Below are positions 22,713 through 33,504 of a DNA stretch of 64,000 bases, piece after piece; position 1 is the stretch's first letter; each line of letters starts with the position of its first letter. The stretch is taken from NCBI GenBank assembly GCA_934047225.1, contig OW203988.1:1302001-1366000 (forward strand). Direction: 5' to 3'. Position numbers and translations under genes: made by a program. The notes below the pieces were generated by a model. The model saw only the letters and a program-made list of their open reading frames with translations. It ran no database searches and was not told the DNA's origin. The stretch is from Ypsolopha sequella (lineage: Eukaryota > Arthropoda > Insecta > Lepidoptera > Ypsolophidae).

Positions 22713-23477
22713 TGACGCGGCGATGCTGTTAGATATTCATTTAAAACGCATAATATCTGACGGAAAATGTTCAATATCTTCAGTGAAAACCCACGCAAAG
22801 AGGTTTCCTTAATTATATTTTACTAGCGACCCGCCCCGGATTCGCACGGGTGAATGTTGATACTAAATATACAATAGAATGTCTTTATATAATGCACATT
22901 GTATTTAAGGTACTTAAGGGCCTTAGTATAGCCAAATGGGTGCTTTCTGAAGCCTACTCCTCGTTTATGGCCAAAGCAAAAATAATGAAAAAAATGTATA
23001 TGAATTATCAACTCTAGACAACATATGCAACATTTTTCTTTTTCATACCACCAAAACTTCTTTATGAAAAAGAAATTCAACCGAATGATGTTTTTTGGCT
23101 TGAATTCCCTACTGCGCCTAAGCGGCTTGGTTGATTTAATTAATTTATGATTTGAGTAATAGATATATTTGATAGCTATAAACACAACATAGCATTATTC
23201 AATCGAACAATCACGTTTGCATTGCGCACTGATATGAACGTTATTTCAATGTCATTTCCGTCAATATTCGTACCGACAAACATCGAGCTGCTAATTTGGC
23301 GACAGTAATCGCCTTAATTGGATAAGGATTAATGCTGTATTGCTTAAAATCGCTTCCTAATAAAAAGTAAAGGATAAAAATGTGGGCTATCCCTAAGAGA
23401 TTGACATAATATGGCAATATTATACTATCGCAAACTTTTTTGTAGACCTTTTTTAAATGTACAATACTGTAGTATAA

Positions 23478-23622
23478 TTATTGAAGTCAGTGACAATGAC
23501 AATGGACCCGACGACGACACTGAGGAGCACCAAAATTCTACGGACGATAGTGATTCGGACGAAAATCTTCCTTCTTCAAGTAGGGAACCAGTTTTTATAG
23601 ATGGTGTCTCACCTCTCTAAAT
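23478..23622 (+). other. Exon-like acidic C-terminal fragment (possible captured gene piece)
   Basis: The frame is open with coding-like composition and encodes an Asp/Glu/Ser-rich tail, EVSDNDNGPDDDTEE to SDSDENLPSSS, ending FIDGVSPL-stop. The stop overlaps an AATAAA polyadenylation signal (TCTAAATAAAG, 23616-23626). The segment is GC-richer than the AT-rich Helitron around it. The upstream part of the same frame (23411-23477) is low-complexity and unlikely to be coding. I do not recognise the parent protein. Capture by the Helitron is inferred from position only. Confidence 0.35.
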
Positions 23623-24151
23623 AAAGTAACAACGTATTTGCCTATATTTGTACATTATAAATTTACTTTTTTTAAATACTAATGCGTTTTATTTATATAC
23701 TTAAGATTGCACTAAAATAATAAATAAATAATTAAATAGCTAGGTACAACAAGTACACCTTCCCACTTATAGTAAACATTTAATAATCAACCGTTGATAT
23801 TATTGTTTCATTGACTGTACCTGCGCAAGCTTGCACTCGTAACTCACTCAGAGGCGACTAAAAGATTGGCGCGCACTTTACATTATGTTGATCTGTCTCG
23901 TAGGGTTCAGCCAGCGTTTGCAATAAGCGCAAAAAAATGTGTTTATTTACGACATCACATTTGAAACCTATAAAATTATCAGTGTTTCTCTACTATATTA
24001 TGTATTACTATTTTATACATACAAACCTTTCTCTTGAATTACTCTATCTATTAAAAAAAACCGCATCAAAGTCCGTTGCGTAGTTTTAAAGATCTAAGCA
24101 TACATAGGGACAGACATACAGAGGGAAGCGACTTATTTTTATACTATGTAG

Positions 24152-24413
24152 CAGTGGCGTGCACAGAACTTTTTGCTGGAAAAGCAAACAATTGGTCAAG
24201 AACCACAATAAAAAAAATATGAAAAAATTTAAATATCACTTTGAAAAAAAAAAATTGTATGGCGCCAGGGTAGACAATGTCTATACTAGAGTGAAAATTT
24301 CCTATACAAACTTTTTTTTTTCAAAGTGATATTTAAATTTTTTTATATTTTTTTTATTGTTGTTCTTGACCAATTGTTTGCTTTTCCAGCAAAAAGTTCT
24401 GTGCACGCCACTG
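24152..24413. mobile_element. hAT-type MITE with 8-bp target duplication
   Basis: Terminal inverted repeats CAGTGGCGTGCACAGAAC...GTTCTGTGCACGCCACTG extend about 75 bp into the element. Flanking 8-bp duplications CTATGTAG lie at 24144-24151 and 24414-24421 and fit the hAT pattern nTnnnnAn. CAG-type termini also suit hAT. The 262-bp element has no coding capacity. It interrupts the 5' end of the Helitron. Confidence 0.88.
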
Positions 24414-24472
24414 CTATGTAGTGATAGTGAAGCCAAATGATTTTTTGCAAAATTGTTCATAAACAATAGGTT

Positions 24473-24882
24473 TTTACATATGAAATTGCGGAAATTTTCT
24501 TATAGATTCATGAGTTAATAATTTATGTAATTCAATAGCTATTTCCATTATTTGTTTTTGTTTAAAAGTTGATTTCAAGGTTTTACATCTAAGTATTAAA
24601 TTTTGTTTTTATTATCAGTTTGATAACCAAAATTAAAATTTCAAAAACAGTTCATCCTAAATGCTATCCATTTCCATGATAAGATTCGTAATAATGTTTT
24701 ACAGCTGACAGTTTTAAAAAATTTAATTAATTTTGTTTTTAGCTTAATGGTGTTTCATTAAAACACAAAATAAATTAAGTAATTTGGATTTGTCATTCCA
24801 AAAAAAATGCAAAAATATAAGGGGTACTGAAAATTGAGTTTCCTTTAAATTCTCTATAGAAAACGGCAATTTCAGTAGTAAG
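24473..24882. repeat. MITE family B (copy 1)
   Basis: Starts TTTACATATGAAATTGCGG and ends with the diverged inverted end AACGGCAATTTCAGTAGTAA. It shares TATAGATTCATGAGTTAATAA-like, TTTCCATGATAAGATTCGTA and TTGGATTTGTCATTCC blocks with 44002-44411. About 410 bp, no coding potential. Confidence 0.8.
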
Positions 24883-24904
24883 GACTAATACAAATAATAT
24901 ACCG

Positions 24905-25230
24905 TTACAACATGAATCCTCGAGGGGTGTCAAAGGTGTTCCGAGTGTGAACTGTGAAATGCAAGTCACAGTCCAAACTCGGTTTCACCGACGATTATTA
25001 CGTCCCAACGTGATGGGTGGTGAGCCCTATCGCCGTACTTCGGGCAAAAATATACGGTTTCCTTACGATGTTTTCCTTCACCGTTCAGTAAGTGGTAAGT
25101 AAGACAAATACTATGTACATAAATTCCGAAAAATGTATTTGTGCATGCCCGACTGGGAACCGAACTTGGATCTTAAGATTGAGAGGTCAGCGTTCTACCC
25201 TCGAGCTACTTCTTCGTTCACTTTGGAAAA
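24905..25230 (-). repeat. SINE-like tRNA-related repeat
   Basis: Contains TTCCTTACGATGTTTTCCTTC, GATGGGTGGTGAGCCCTATC and CATGCCCGACTGGGAACCG, blocks I recognise from a common lepidopteran SINE-like repeat. On the minus strand the right end reads GGTAGAACGCTGACCTCTC then CCAAGTTCGGTTCCCAG. This is a tRNA-like head with a B-box, giving minus orientation. Confidence 0.55.
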
Positions 25231-25249
25231 AAACTTTAAATATAGGTTT

Positions 25250-25370
25250 TAGAATATATTATGTGCGTTACATGATGTATGTGGAAGAGACAATACAGGT
25301 GCGTCAGGATCGTGGCAGATGAAAATCTGTAATCTCAGCATAATCCGTCGGAAGATTGGCGTAAGCGAAT
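25250..25370 (+). pseudogene. Short LINE (RTE-like) 3' fragment
   Basis: GTGGAAGAGACAATACAGGTG, GTCAGGATCGTGGCAGATG and AAATCTGTAATCTCAGC match the same LINE C-terminal block as 16885-17200. Only about 120 bp remain. Confidence 0.45.
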
Positions 25371-25724
25371 TATATTATCACTGAAGAAAATGTATCTTTG
25401 TTGAATAGCGACTATCTTGTTACGGAAAAAAATATACCTATAAATACGAGTACACTAAAGTTCCATCCAGCGGGATAATTCTCAGTCTGTCAAATTTGCC
25501 TCTTCGACCTTAAAAACCTGTTTTATCTGTCGAATTTCATAAATTTGAGATTCAGTTTGAGAAATCTCGTTTCTACCGTTTCTCCAGAATAGCCCCAGAG
25601 ATAAGTTTTTTAACTAGTGAAGAAATGTCGTTGATCACATCAATTATTTTGAAACTCGTTCACTGTTTTTAATTTCATGTAATTTTCAAGGCGAGTGTCG
25701 TTGTGAGGATGACGACGATGTGAC
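25371..25724. other. AT-rich spacer
   Basis: Nothing recognised. The last 40 bp (GTCGTTGTGAGGATGACGACG) resemble the adjoining array unit and may be its decayed edge. Confidence 0.35.
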
Positions 25725-25996
25725 GTTCACCGTCGTTGTCAAACCAGCTACCGTTTAACAACAATAAAATACGTTCACCGTCGTTATCAAACCAGCCACC
25801 GTTCACCATCGTTGTCAATCCAACCACCGTTCACCGTCGTTGTCAAACCAACCACCGTTCACCGTCGTTGTCAATCCAACCACCGTTCACCGTCGTTGTC
25901 AATCCAACCACCGTTCACCGTCGTTGTCAAACCAACCACCGTTCACCATCGTTGTCAATCCAACCACCGTTCACCATCGTTGTCAAACCAGCTACC
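25725..25996. repeat. Tandem array, 28-bp unit x 9
   Basis: One unit at 25725-25752 is followed by a 20-bp spacer, then eight contiguous units at 25773-25996 (GTTCACCGTCGTTGTCAA + WCCAACCACC). The first and last units both end CCAGCTACC and are followed by GTTTARCAACAATAAAA, so the edge itself was duplicated. The 28-bp period leaves all three plus frames open. The Pro/Val-rich frames are artefacts. Confidence 0.95.
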
Positions 25997-26320
25997 GTTT
26001 AGCAACAATAAAACATGCTTTTAAGTTTGTGTGCCCATATATTTACAACGTAATGCATAAAATAACGAAATTTTTTGCCGGAGAAGCTTACATAACATAA
26101 AACTATGTTCGGGAATTGTTATAAATTACATTTATTTAATATCTATAATTCAAAAATAAGAAGAACCATCTTAAGTTGTGCGTTTCGTAGCGGATACGAG
26201 TCGATTCTCGATAAGTTATCAATTTCTTTTACAATATTTTACTACGGTACTGGTATAAGCTCTCATTTCAGAGTATATGTTTTTTTATAGCGATATCCAT
26301 CGCTTAGGACACACTAACTA
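25997..26320. other. AT-rich spacer
   Basis: No recognisable feature. Confidence 0.35.
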
Positions 26321-26626
26321 TTTTAGAGTGCAACACAAGCTAGAACAGATCAACTAGAAACAAATTTCAAGTAAACAAATACTCGAAAAAAATCCTCCGG
26401 CCAGGATTCGAAATCTGCTACATGACAGGTACGCTACCGACTGCACAAACGAGGTTCTGGAACGACAAATTTTTCCACCATATCTGTTCACCAAATTTTT
26501 GTAACTACTTCATACTGCACATACTAAACACTTACGAGGGCGTCATGAGAAATATATGTATATGTGAATGTGTTTACTTGAAATTTTTTTACAGTTGATA
26601 TTTTCGTGTTTGTAATGCACTACAAA
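26321..26626. repeat. Foldback element with tRNA-like core (relative of 2334-2563)
   Basis: The left arm TTTTAGAGTGCAACACAAGC and right arm GTGTTTGTAATGCACTA are diverged inverted copies. Both arms contain ACTTGAAA/TTTCAAGT. The core CCGGCCAGGATTCGAAATC is shared with 2412-2430. On the minus strand about 26460-26397 reads CAGTCGGTAGCGTACC (A-box-like) then TTTCGAATCCTGGCCGG (B-box-like), so a more complete tRNA-like head is present. Not predicted to be a working tRNA gene. Confidence 0.65.
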
Positions 26627-28404
26627 ACATTTAAAATGATTTTACCTAAAAACGATTTAGAAACAAAATCATTTAATCCCACCAAAAATAAATTACTTTT
26701 TCAGAAAAACAATCCCAAACTCCCTCAAGACACGGAGTAAGTATTAACTCGTTCAAAAAAATTATCCGTTGAAATTGTAAGAGAGACGTCGCGCTTTCAT
26801 CCCACGTAATTCACATTATTTTCCACCGACGTTTAAACTTTCATTCCGACTGTCACAGCCAGAAGGGAGGGGACTAGCGACAACCCCCCAAAAACATCCC
26901 CTACTCTAGAACACCAACTGTACGAGCGTTAGCATGCCGTCTCTACCAGACCGGTGGGGTTAGACAAGGATGGATTTTCAAATATGAGTTTCTAGATCCG
27001 AGTGCGAGAAATGAAATATCGCTGTCAAGGAGCGCGTTTTATTACTGCTACGACTAAAGCTTGTTTAAAAAAATACTTTCGTGTCGGTTTTTTTTTGTCC
27101 TAAATCCCAAAGGCTGAAATGAGATAATAGTAATTTTACCCCCCCGCTTCTTTGAATATTGCTCTGACATCTTTATTTTGAGCAGTCAGTAATTTGCACA
27201 AGTAAGAATGGTGGACAACCCGAATATTTTGTAGGTTTAATGTTTTTTACGAGATTTTGTACAATATACTTGTTTTGATTGTCACACTGATAAAAACAAG
27301 GCTACACCGGTAGTTAATGGCCAGGTATATTTCAATGTAAGCACGTAATCTACAAGTTGCAATGAACAAATTTCCTAAGACCGTGAAAATAAAAATGGAA
27401 TTAAACTTGCCCTTACAAATTACGCAGTAGGTTTTCAAAATCAGTAAGAAAAAGAGAAATTAAATTTTTTATTTGCACATGTACGTCAAAGGAAAATTGT
27501 TTTGTGATGGATTATGTAGTTTCATCTAAAGATTATTAATTATTAGTTCATTAAAATTTTTCTTGCAAAAATCATAAACTCTAATTTTGGTGTCATGTTA
27601 ATTGTTAAATAATTTACTCGACGTTTAGACACGTCGATGGTTTTGTTATTATTCACAGATCCAATATAATCAGTTCACCATTTTTTGACTTATATGATGC
27701 TGCGTGTTGATGGACATACGGACAAACTGACGGAGGAACGGACACTGCAGGCTTCCCTATACGAGTTTTTTTTTTTGCAGAATCCTGGAATCTAATTGAA
27801 GTTTTATCGAGAAGAGAGTGTCTGTAGTAATTCTTCGGAATGGGAATTGAGAAAAATAATGCGTTGCAATTCCACTCGTGTGTTCGTTAAAACAACGAGC
27901 GTCATTTACATAAATTGTCGGAATCGGTATAAGTTGTGAAGGAATTCTATTAAATTTTTATTTTATCGCTGCGTTGCATCGTTCTGAACTTTAAATTGCT
28001 GCTATTTTTATTCAGTTCCATTCCAACATTTTGTTCAATTATACTCCATCCTCGTTACTTATTTATATTTACTTCAGAATTTAGTATAAATAATTCATAA
28101 AAGTAGCAGATAATAATTTACTTATTGCTAATCTTTTGTGCCTGGCGTACATGGGTTCAAAATATCATCAAGAACATTGTTAAACCACTAGAATATTTTT
28201 AATAATATAACATTTAACAAAACAGTTTCATCTCATGTGACCGCCTCTAGTGGTTTGGTGATACATTTGGTACTCGGAAACATCTCTGCCCCCACTTGGA
28301 TGCTACATGTCGCGACGATGTATTTTTTTATTCACCTCTAAATAGTTTTACATTTTAAGCGAATGTGAAAAAAACAACAGTTGATGTTATAGCTCATTAA
28401 AAAT
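26627..28404. other. Intergenic, no gene recognised
   Basis: AT-rich. The patch at 26780-27060 is somewhat more complex (GGTGGGGTTAGACAAGGATG) but without domain signal. A 10-bp inverted pair AACCACTAGA/TCTAGTGGTT lies near 28182 and 28246. Nothing else is supported. Confidence 0.4.
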
Positions 28405-28941
28405 TAGAGATGTAACGATTAGTGATTTGGCCGAATACCGAATATTCGGCGGTGCTTAAGGCTATAGCGCCGAAAATTTGGGGGCCAAATATTTGACGAT
28501 AAATTTGTGCACCTGTCTCGTGCGGGGGCACGTGGGGGCGACGGGGCGGTGGAAAAGAGCTCATTTTCGAGCACATCATGCGTGTCACGGGCGCGCTGAG
28601 CTTGTGTCTTTTACTTTTGTGATCGCGATTTGTGTTTGATTTGGTTAAATACAAGTATTTAGAAATATTTCGAGATTTTTAGTAAAGATACTAAGTTTGC
28701 TTTGTGTTTCCTGTGTAAAGTCAAGATCACGCGAGGTGGAGAATGAAAAAAGTAAATAAAATAATTTTTCCTGCCATCTTACCAAATATATACTTTCTGA
28801 TTGAAATGTGTTTTTATTTTCATTATTAGGTGTTCGGTATTCGGCAGAATACCATCTACTATTCGGCCGAATATCGAAAATTAAAAAAATGGCCGAATAG
28901 GTAGAATACCGAATAGTTGCCAAATATTCGTTGCATATCTA
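28405..28941. mobile_element. Non-autonomous hAT element, 537 bp
   Basis: Ends are TAGAGATGTAACGA and TCGTTGCATATCTA, imperfect inverted repeats. They are flanked by an exact 8-bp duplication TTAAAAAT (28397-28404 and 28942-28949) that fits the hAT pattern nTnnnnAn. Subterminal regions are rich in CCGAATA/TATTCGG palindromes, which could bind transposase. The centre has a GC-rich block (GGGGGCACGTGGGGGCGACG). No transposase frame remains. Confidence 0.85.
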
Positions 28942-29904
28942 TTAAAAATACTAACCAAATCATAATTATGTATTCTTGTAACACGTGTAAAAACACAACT
29001 TTACTTTACAACATTGTAAAGAAAAAAATATTTTGTGTATTTTTAGGCAAAAACGTCGTTACATTAGACAAGATGTAGTAAGCTCAGTAAATGCAGGGCC
29101 CTGGTTTTGTACATGTAATCAGTGCTTATCTTGCTCATGTAGCGCCCCAGGCACCGGGGCCCCCGCGCCAGTGCCCCACCTGGTCCCAACGTGGTTAGTG
29201 CACGGTAATGAGACAATTACAAAATCATCACAGCAAGATTACGGAGGAACACGTTGATGAATATACTTTCGGTAAACACCGTTGTGCGTGAACCGTGTTG
29301 TGTTGGTACAGCACGCTTGCTAATTTTGACTGTTTGCAATAAAATTTGTTTCTTTTTGATCTTATTTATCTCGTAATGCACTGTCATAATAAGTATTTAT
29401 AGTATACGAAACTATAAGTATGAAATATCTTTTTGTCAAATATTTTTTTCAAACTGACTTTAAATAAATATTTGTCAGTTTTGTTTGCGTTACTTTTATT
29501 TTGTAATATAGTTATGTATTTAGTCAGATAGTGTATTAAAGAAACGGTTAAAGGCGAGTTATACTCTTTCCATTAGGGTTCCGTACCGCCATCTCAAATA
29601 TCAGTCAACATAATTTAGAAGAACTGAATAGTTTGGAAAAATATACCTAAAAGCTTATAATTTTGTACAAAATATGTGTAACAAAACAGCAAAACCTTGG
29701 TTGATCAAATATTATTTTATATACTTACTTACTTTACTTGAACCAAATTTCAGTATTGTAAGTGATCACGAATTAGACTGTAAGATGTATTCGAGCGCCG
29801 TTATGGACTGCCTTCTATTGCTTTAGTGATAATGAGTATGTAAAGGGTTAATTATTTGTCAGTGAGTTTGATTTTTAGCTCAAAAATAGATATACTTTGT
29901 AAGA
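28942..29904. other. Intergenic with repeat fragments
   Basis: 29345-29395 (TTTGTTTCTTTTTGATC...GTAATGCACTGTCATAATA) resembles one end of the tRNA-bearing foldback family. The matching left end was not found. 29572-29590 has AGGGTTCCGTACC, a fragment of the GGTTCCGTACC repeat family. The GC-rich frame at 29033-29257 has no recognised domain. Confidence 0.4.
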
Positions 29905-30160
29905 GGCGAATGAAAAAACACAGAAGACTCATTTCTAACAATGTGTCATTCGAAAATGGCACCAAGGACTGAAAAGAGCAAAAGGCTCATGATTGGTTCA
30001 TACTGTTGTCATGCGACACTAAGTCATCCGTGGTTGACTGACTCAAAGACACAATGAACGCTATTGGAGCCGTCATTATTCAAAATTGTGTTCAACACAC
30101 TTTATCATGGGCTCATTTTTCAGCTCTAATCAGACTTCTATGTTTTTTCGTTCACTGTTC
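29905..30160. repeat. Imperfect foldback MITE
   Basis: The left end GCGAATGAAAAAACACAGAAG (29907) is inverted at CTTCTATGTTTTTTCGTTCAC (about 30138-30158). A second pair, GAGCAAAAGGCTCATG with CATGGGCTCATTTTTCAGCTC, lies inside. Confidence 0.55.
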
Positions 30161-30224
30161 GGAAGGCCGTGTCTTTTAATTGCGCTGAACTAGAAATTCC
30201 AAGACCTTAGCATTCTATATTTTG

Positions 30225-30575
30225 CATCGGATATTAGAGATTATAGGCCCATTTCTTTATTGCCCTTACTGCGAAGGTTTTTCAGTCGCTGATCTGTTCT
30301 ATATTGTCTAACCACACCAAACCCTATTTAATACCTCAACAACACAGTTTTAGGAACAAGATCTCTACCACATTTAGCCTTGTTAACTATATCCAGGAGT
30401 TGTCTCTCGAACTCGATAACGGTGGACAAGTTGACTCTATATATACATATATAAGCAAGGCTTTTGATTGTGTAGATCACTTTTGCACAAACTGTTTGTA
30501 ATGGGTGTTTTTGATAGTTTATTTTTGTGTTTTTCTTCCTAATTTTCTAAAAGAGAATTCAGAGTCGTGACATCT
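30225..30575 (+). pseudogene. Jockey-type LINE RT fragment
   Basis: Decayed RT blocks are readable in shifting frames. DYRPISLLPLL is at about 30237-30270. QQHSFRNKISTTF...LVNYIQELS lies within 30304-30501. A diverged YTYISKAFDCVDH catalytic block (about 30445-30480) keeps the first Asp in KAFD. MGVFDSLFLCFSSYLLKREF follows at about 30500-30560. It stops before VPQGS and YADD. Both ends are truncated and an (ATT)n run follows at 30594. Confidence 0.65.
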
Positions 30576-31009
30576 GGGTACGAATAAAAAAAATATTATT
30601 ATTATTATTAAGACAATCCTTATAATTATAAGGTTTCCGTCTTTCCATGATGAGCTACGGATCACTAAATTTGGAACTTGTGTATGTGTATGTCGCCATA
30701 TGATGGCGTAAACTGCTTTTATCTACTCCCATACTGCAATAGGGCAATTGCAACATCAAAAACAGGTTTTAAGTACCTAGTTTGTTTATCCGATTTCATA
30801 ATATTACATTATAACACCGCATTTTTGCGTTGCGATTGGCCCAAGCCGCATTACCAAAACGACGCACCCAAGGTTTATGAACGATTATTCTTCTTATTTT
30901 TCGTGAAATTGTTAGTTGAAAGTTTTATAAATAAAGACGATATTTTGACGGATAAAGTTGTGTGCAACTGAACATTAGTAGACATTGACATAGTGCAAAT
31001 TTATAACGT

Positions 31010-31340
31010 AATCAAGCACTCGTCTCAAGTTATAAAACAGTTGCACAAAATACTATTTTGCGAAAAATCGCATAAAAGCTGACCCATTATGCGATCAAAC
31101 AAAATTATTTACCTTTATGCAAAAAAGCAGATAAAATAATCTGTGATTTTCATGAATTAGCAAAATTAGTTTAGAGGTATGACGAAATTTCAACAAAAAA
31201 GTCAAAAATACGTGCGAAAACGAGCGAAGCAAAGCTCGTTTCTCATGCCACTTATGTTTCATCCGTGTAAAAGATTTCGTCATATTTCTAAATTATATCT
31301 AGCAATTACATGAAAACGCTTGATTTTATCTGCTTTTTCG
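31010..31340. repeat. Foldback element
   Basis: Nested inverted pairs: TAATCAAGC (31009) with GCTTGATT (31318), AGCAGATAAAAT (about 31125) with ATTTTATCTGCT (31322), TTTAGAGGTATGACGAAATTTC (31171) with AGATTTCGTCATATTTCTAAA (about 31270). The loop holds CGAGCGAAGCAAAGCTCG. The minus frame here is an artefact. Confidence 0.6.
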
Positions 31341-31559
31341 TGAAAAGCGAAATAATTTCGTATAATTGCCTAATGGAACTGTGTTTACGCCATAAATCCG
31401 TTTTTCATGAAAAAGAGGATTTTATGCAGTTATTTATGATGGTTATATAAGTCAGGTTAGCAGGCGATTCACGCTTTTTACGAACATTATACTTAAGATA
31501 ATCATAATCATAATCATCATAATCATCAAAAATAATAAGTTACCAAGCAAAAATTACAA

Positions 31560-31869
31560 TAATAATTCACATCGAATTGAAACTAATAATTCCAGTGTAT
31601 TTCTAACGCCTATTTCTCCAGATGAAGTAGTAAAAATTATATATTCATTAAACAATACCAACTCAGTCGGCTATGATGGGATCTCAACAAAAATATTAAA
31701 GATTTGTGCCATTCTGCTTGCTCCAGTTCTGAGCCACTTAATAAATGAATCTATTGTCCATGGTATATTTCCTGAGGCACTTAAGATGTCAATTGTAAAA
31801 CCTTTGCATAAAAATGGTCCAAAAACCGATGTACAAAGACCCATAGGCTATAGGTCTATGGCATAGACC
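31560..31869 (+). pseudogene. LINE ORF2, N-terminal part of RT (frame broken)
   Basis: Reads ISPDEVVKIIYSLNNTNSVG, YDGISTKILK, LLAPVLSHLINESI and FPEALKMSIVKPLHKNGPKT, the finger-region blocks of a LINE reverse transcriptase. After TDVQRPI the frame is lost. A 28-bp segment (31837-31864) has been inserted, and AGACCCAT occurs both at its start and directly after it, so the RPI codons are duplicated out of frame and a TAG follows at 31864. The RT continues in the other frame from about 31865. Confidence 0.7.
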
Positions 31870-33178
31870 CATTACATTAATCTCAATATTCTCAAAAAAT
31901 TTTGAAAAAGCCTTGCATATAAGGCTGTCCAAATTTCTGACAAAATTTAATATTATAAAATCAGAACAAAATGGTTTCCAAACCAATAAATCTACAAATC
32001 TAGCAGTTTTTTGTTTGGTCAAAAGCATATGTGAGAGAATTGATACGAGAAAACCAGCATTGGTAGTATTTTTTGACATGACCAAGGCATTTGATTTTGT
32101 TAATCATAACACCTTACTTCATAAAATGGAAAAATATGGTGTACGAGGTCCTGCTTACGATTGGCTCAAAAGCTACCTTGGTAACAGGCAACAAAGTGTA
32201 GAAATAACTAACCTAGATAGGAACTCCACTCACAGGTCAACCTTCAGAACTAAGCAAACTGGAGTTCCTCAGGGCAGTATACTTGGCCCACTCTTATTCA
32301 TATTGTATATAAATGATATTCCGGACTGCACAAAAAATCAAACTGTCTTGTTTGCTGATGACATATCTTTGATTATAGAATTTGAAAGGCAAAGCCTTGA
32401 AAAAGAAACAAATGACAGTATAGAGTCTATTATAAGGTGGCTTAAAAACAATGACTTAGAAGTTAATTTATCAAAAACGACATTCACACAGTTTCAAAAT
32501 TATAAAAATGTACCTACAAAATTAGAAATAAAGTATGACAACAATAAATTTGAAGAATCTAAAACGGTTAACTTCTTAGGGATCACTCTAGACAGAAATA
32601 TGAATTGGAAAGCCCACGTAGACAAGGTTTGTAAAAAAATTAACAAATTCGTTTTTGCCCTGTACAGACTAAGGTCGTTAGCAAATGAACAAGTTGCCCT
32701 CAGTGCATATCATGGATATGTTGCGTCAGTGTTACGGTATGGTCTTGTTCTCTGGGGAAAGTCTACAGAAGTGAACAGAGCTTTTATCGCCCAAAAGAAA
32801 TGTGTACGTGCTTTATGTGGCGCAAAACCTTTAGACTCTTGTAAACCTTTATTTAAAAAATTGAAACTACTAACCTTACCATGTTTATATATTTTTGAAA
32901 TTTGTAACTTCGTCAAAAAATATATATTTTTTTTCAAAACGAAGCAAGAAGCAGCTTTTGGTACATACAGGTTACGATATCCAAATAAATTGACTATCCC
33001 ATTAAAGAAAAGTGCTTTATATTCCAACAGCTGCTTTCCAATGGCCATTACAATTTACAATAGTCTACCTAGTGAATTAAAAGATGTAGCCCCTCGGTTT
33101 TTTAAAAGGAAACTGTACAATTGGCTCATCAACAAATGTTTTTATAGTGTTAAGGAATTTTTGACGAACAAAAAATAA
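31865..33178 (+). pseudogene. LINE reverse transcriptase, main part and C-terminus
   Basis: The reading frame is open from RPITLISIFSKNFEKAL through about 438 codons. Counting from the TTG at 31913: the first catalytic block FFDMTKAFD is at residues 53-61, GVPQGSILGP at 117-126, the active site FADD at 147-150, and the thumb block VNFLGITLDRNMNWKAHV follows. The C-terminal region (VLRYGLVLWG, QKKCVRALCG, PLFKKLKLLTLPCLYIFE) is typical of the CR1/Jockey group. All catalytic Asp residues are visible. The only break is upstream. It would act in RNA-primed cDNA synthesis at the target site, but this copy lacks endonuclease and a 5' end, so it is dead. Confidence 0.8.
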
Positions 33179-33504
33179 AATTTAATGTGTTTTTGTACTT
33201 GAAAACTAATTTTTGACGTGTAATTAACATTGCAATTTTAATTTTATTCTAATTTTTTTATATTTTTGACATGTATGTAAGTTTCTGTTAATTTTTTAAT
33301 TCTAATTATTATGATATCCAATGACCTCCATGTTTGTGTTTTTTTGGGTAAAATAATTTCCATGTAATAATATAATTGTCAATATTTGCATACCTTCTTA
33401 GGTGAAATATGTTGGACTTTTAAATTTAACAACTGCACTGTACCATATTTGACGCAAATAAAATTATCTTTATCTTTATCTTATCTTATCTTTCATATCA
33501 TTCA

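Larger units (their letters stand above)
22823..24424 (-). mobile_element. Helitron, non-autonomous, carrying an exon-like fragment
   Basis: On the plus strand it begins A|CTAGCGACCCGCCCCGGATTCG (3' hairpin plus CTAG, reversed). Ignoring the inserted MITE, it ends TTTTTATACTATGTAGTGA|T (5' TC end, reversed). Diagnostic internal blocks near the 5' end include CATCAAAGTCCGTTGCGTAG and CATACATAGGGACAGACATA. It is 1.6 kb long including a 270-bp hAT MITE insertion. There is no Rep/helicase. An acidic coding-like segment at 23478-23622 may be captured sequence. The 120-codon minus frame at 22823-23185 shows no domain. Confidence 0.7.
31545..33495 (+). mobile_element. 5'-truncated LINE (CR1/Jockey group)
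   Basis: A non-LTR retrotransposon that begins inside its ORF just upstream of the RT and runs to a simple-repeat tail (CTTTAT)n at about 33459-33490, preceded by GCAAATAAAATTATC. No endonuclease domain is present. The RT is largely intact but broken by a 28-bp insertion near 31837. The truncated 5' end and simple-repeat 3' tail are typical of target-primed insertion. No clear target duplication was identified. Confidence 0.8.

Noticed and set aside
22823..23185. 120-codon minus frame in the Helitron
   Set aside because: No Rep or helicase motif (no HUH, no Walker A); composition matches non-coding Helitron sequence.
25736..26100. Repetitive Pro/Val/His-rich proteins in three plus frames
   Set aside because: The 28-bp period leaves every frame open; there is no start context, conserved protein or unequal codon use.
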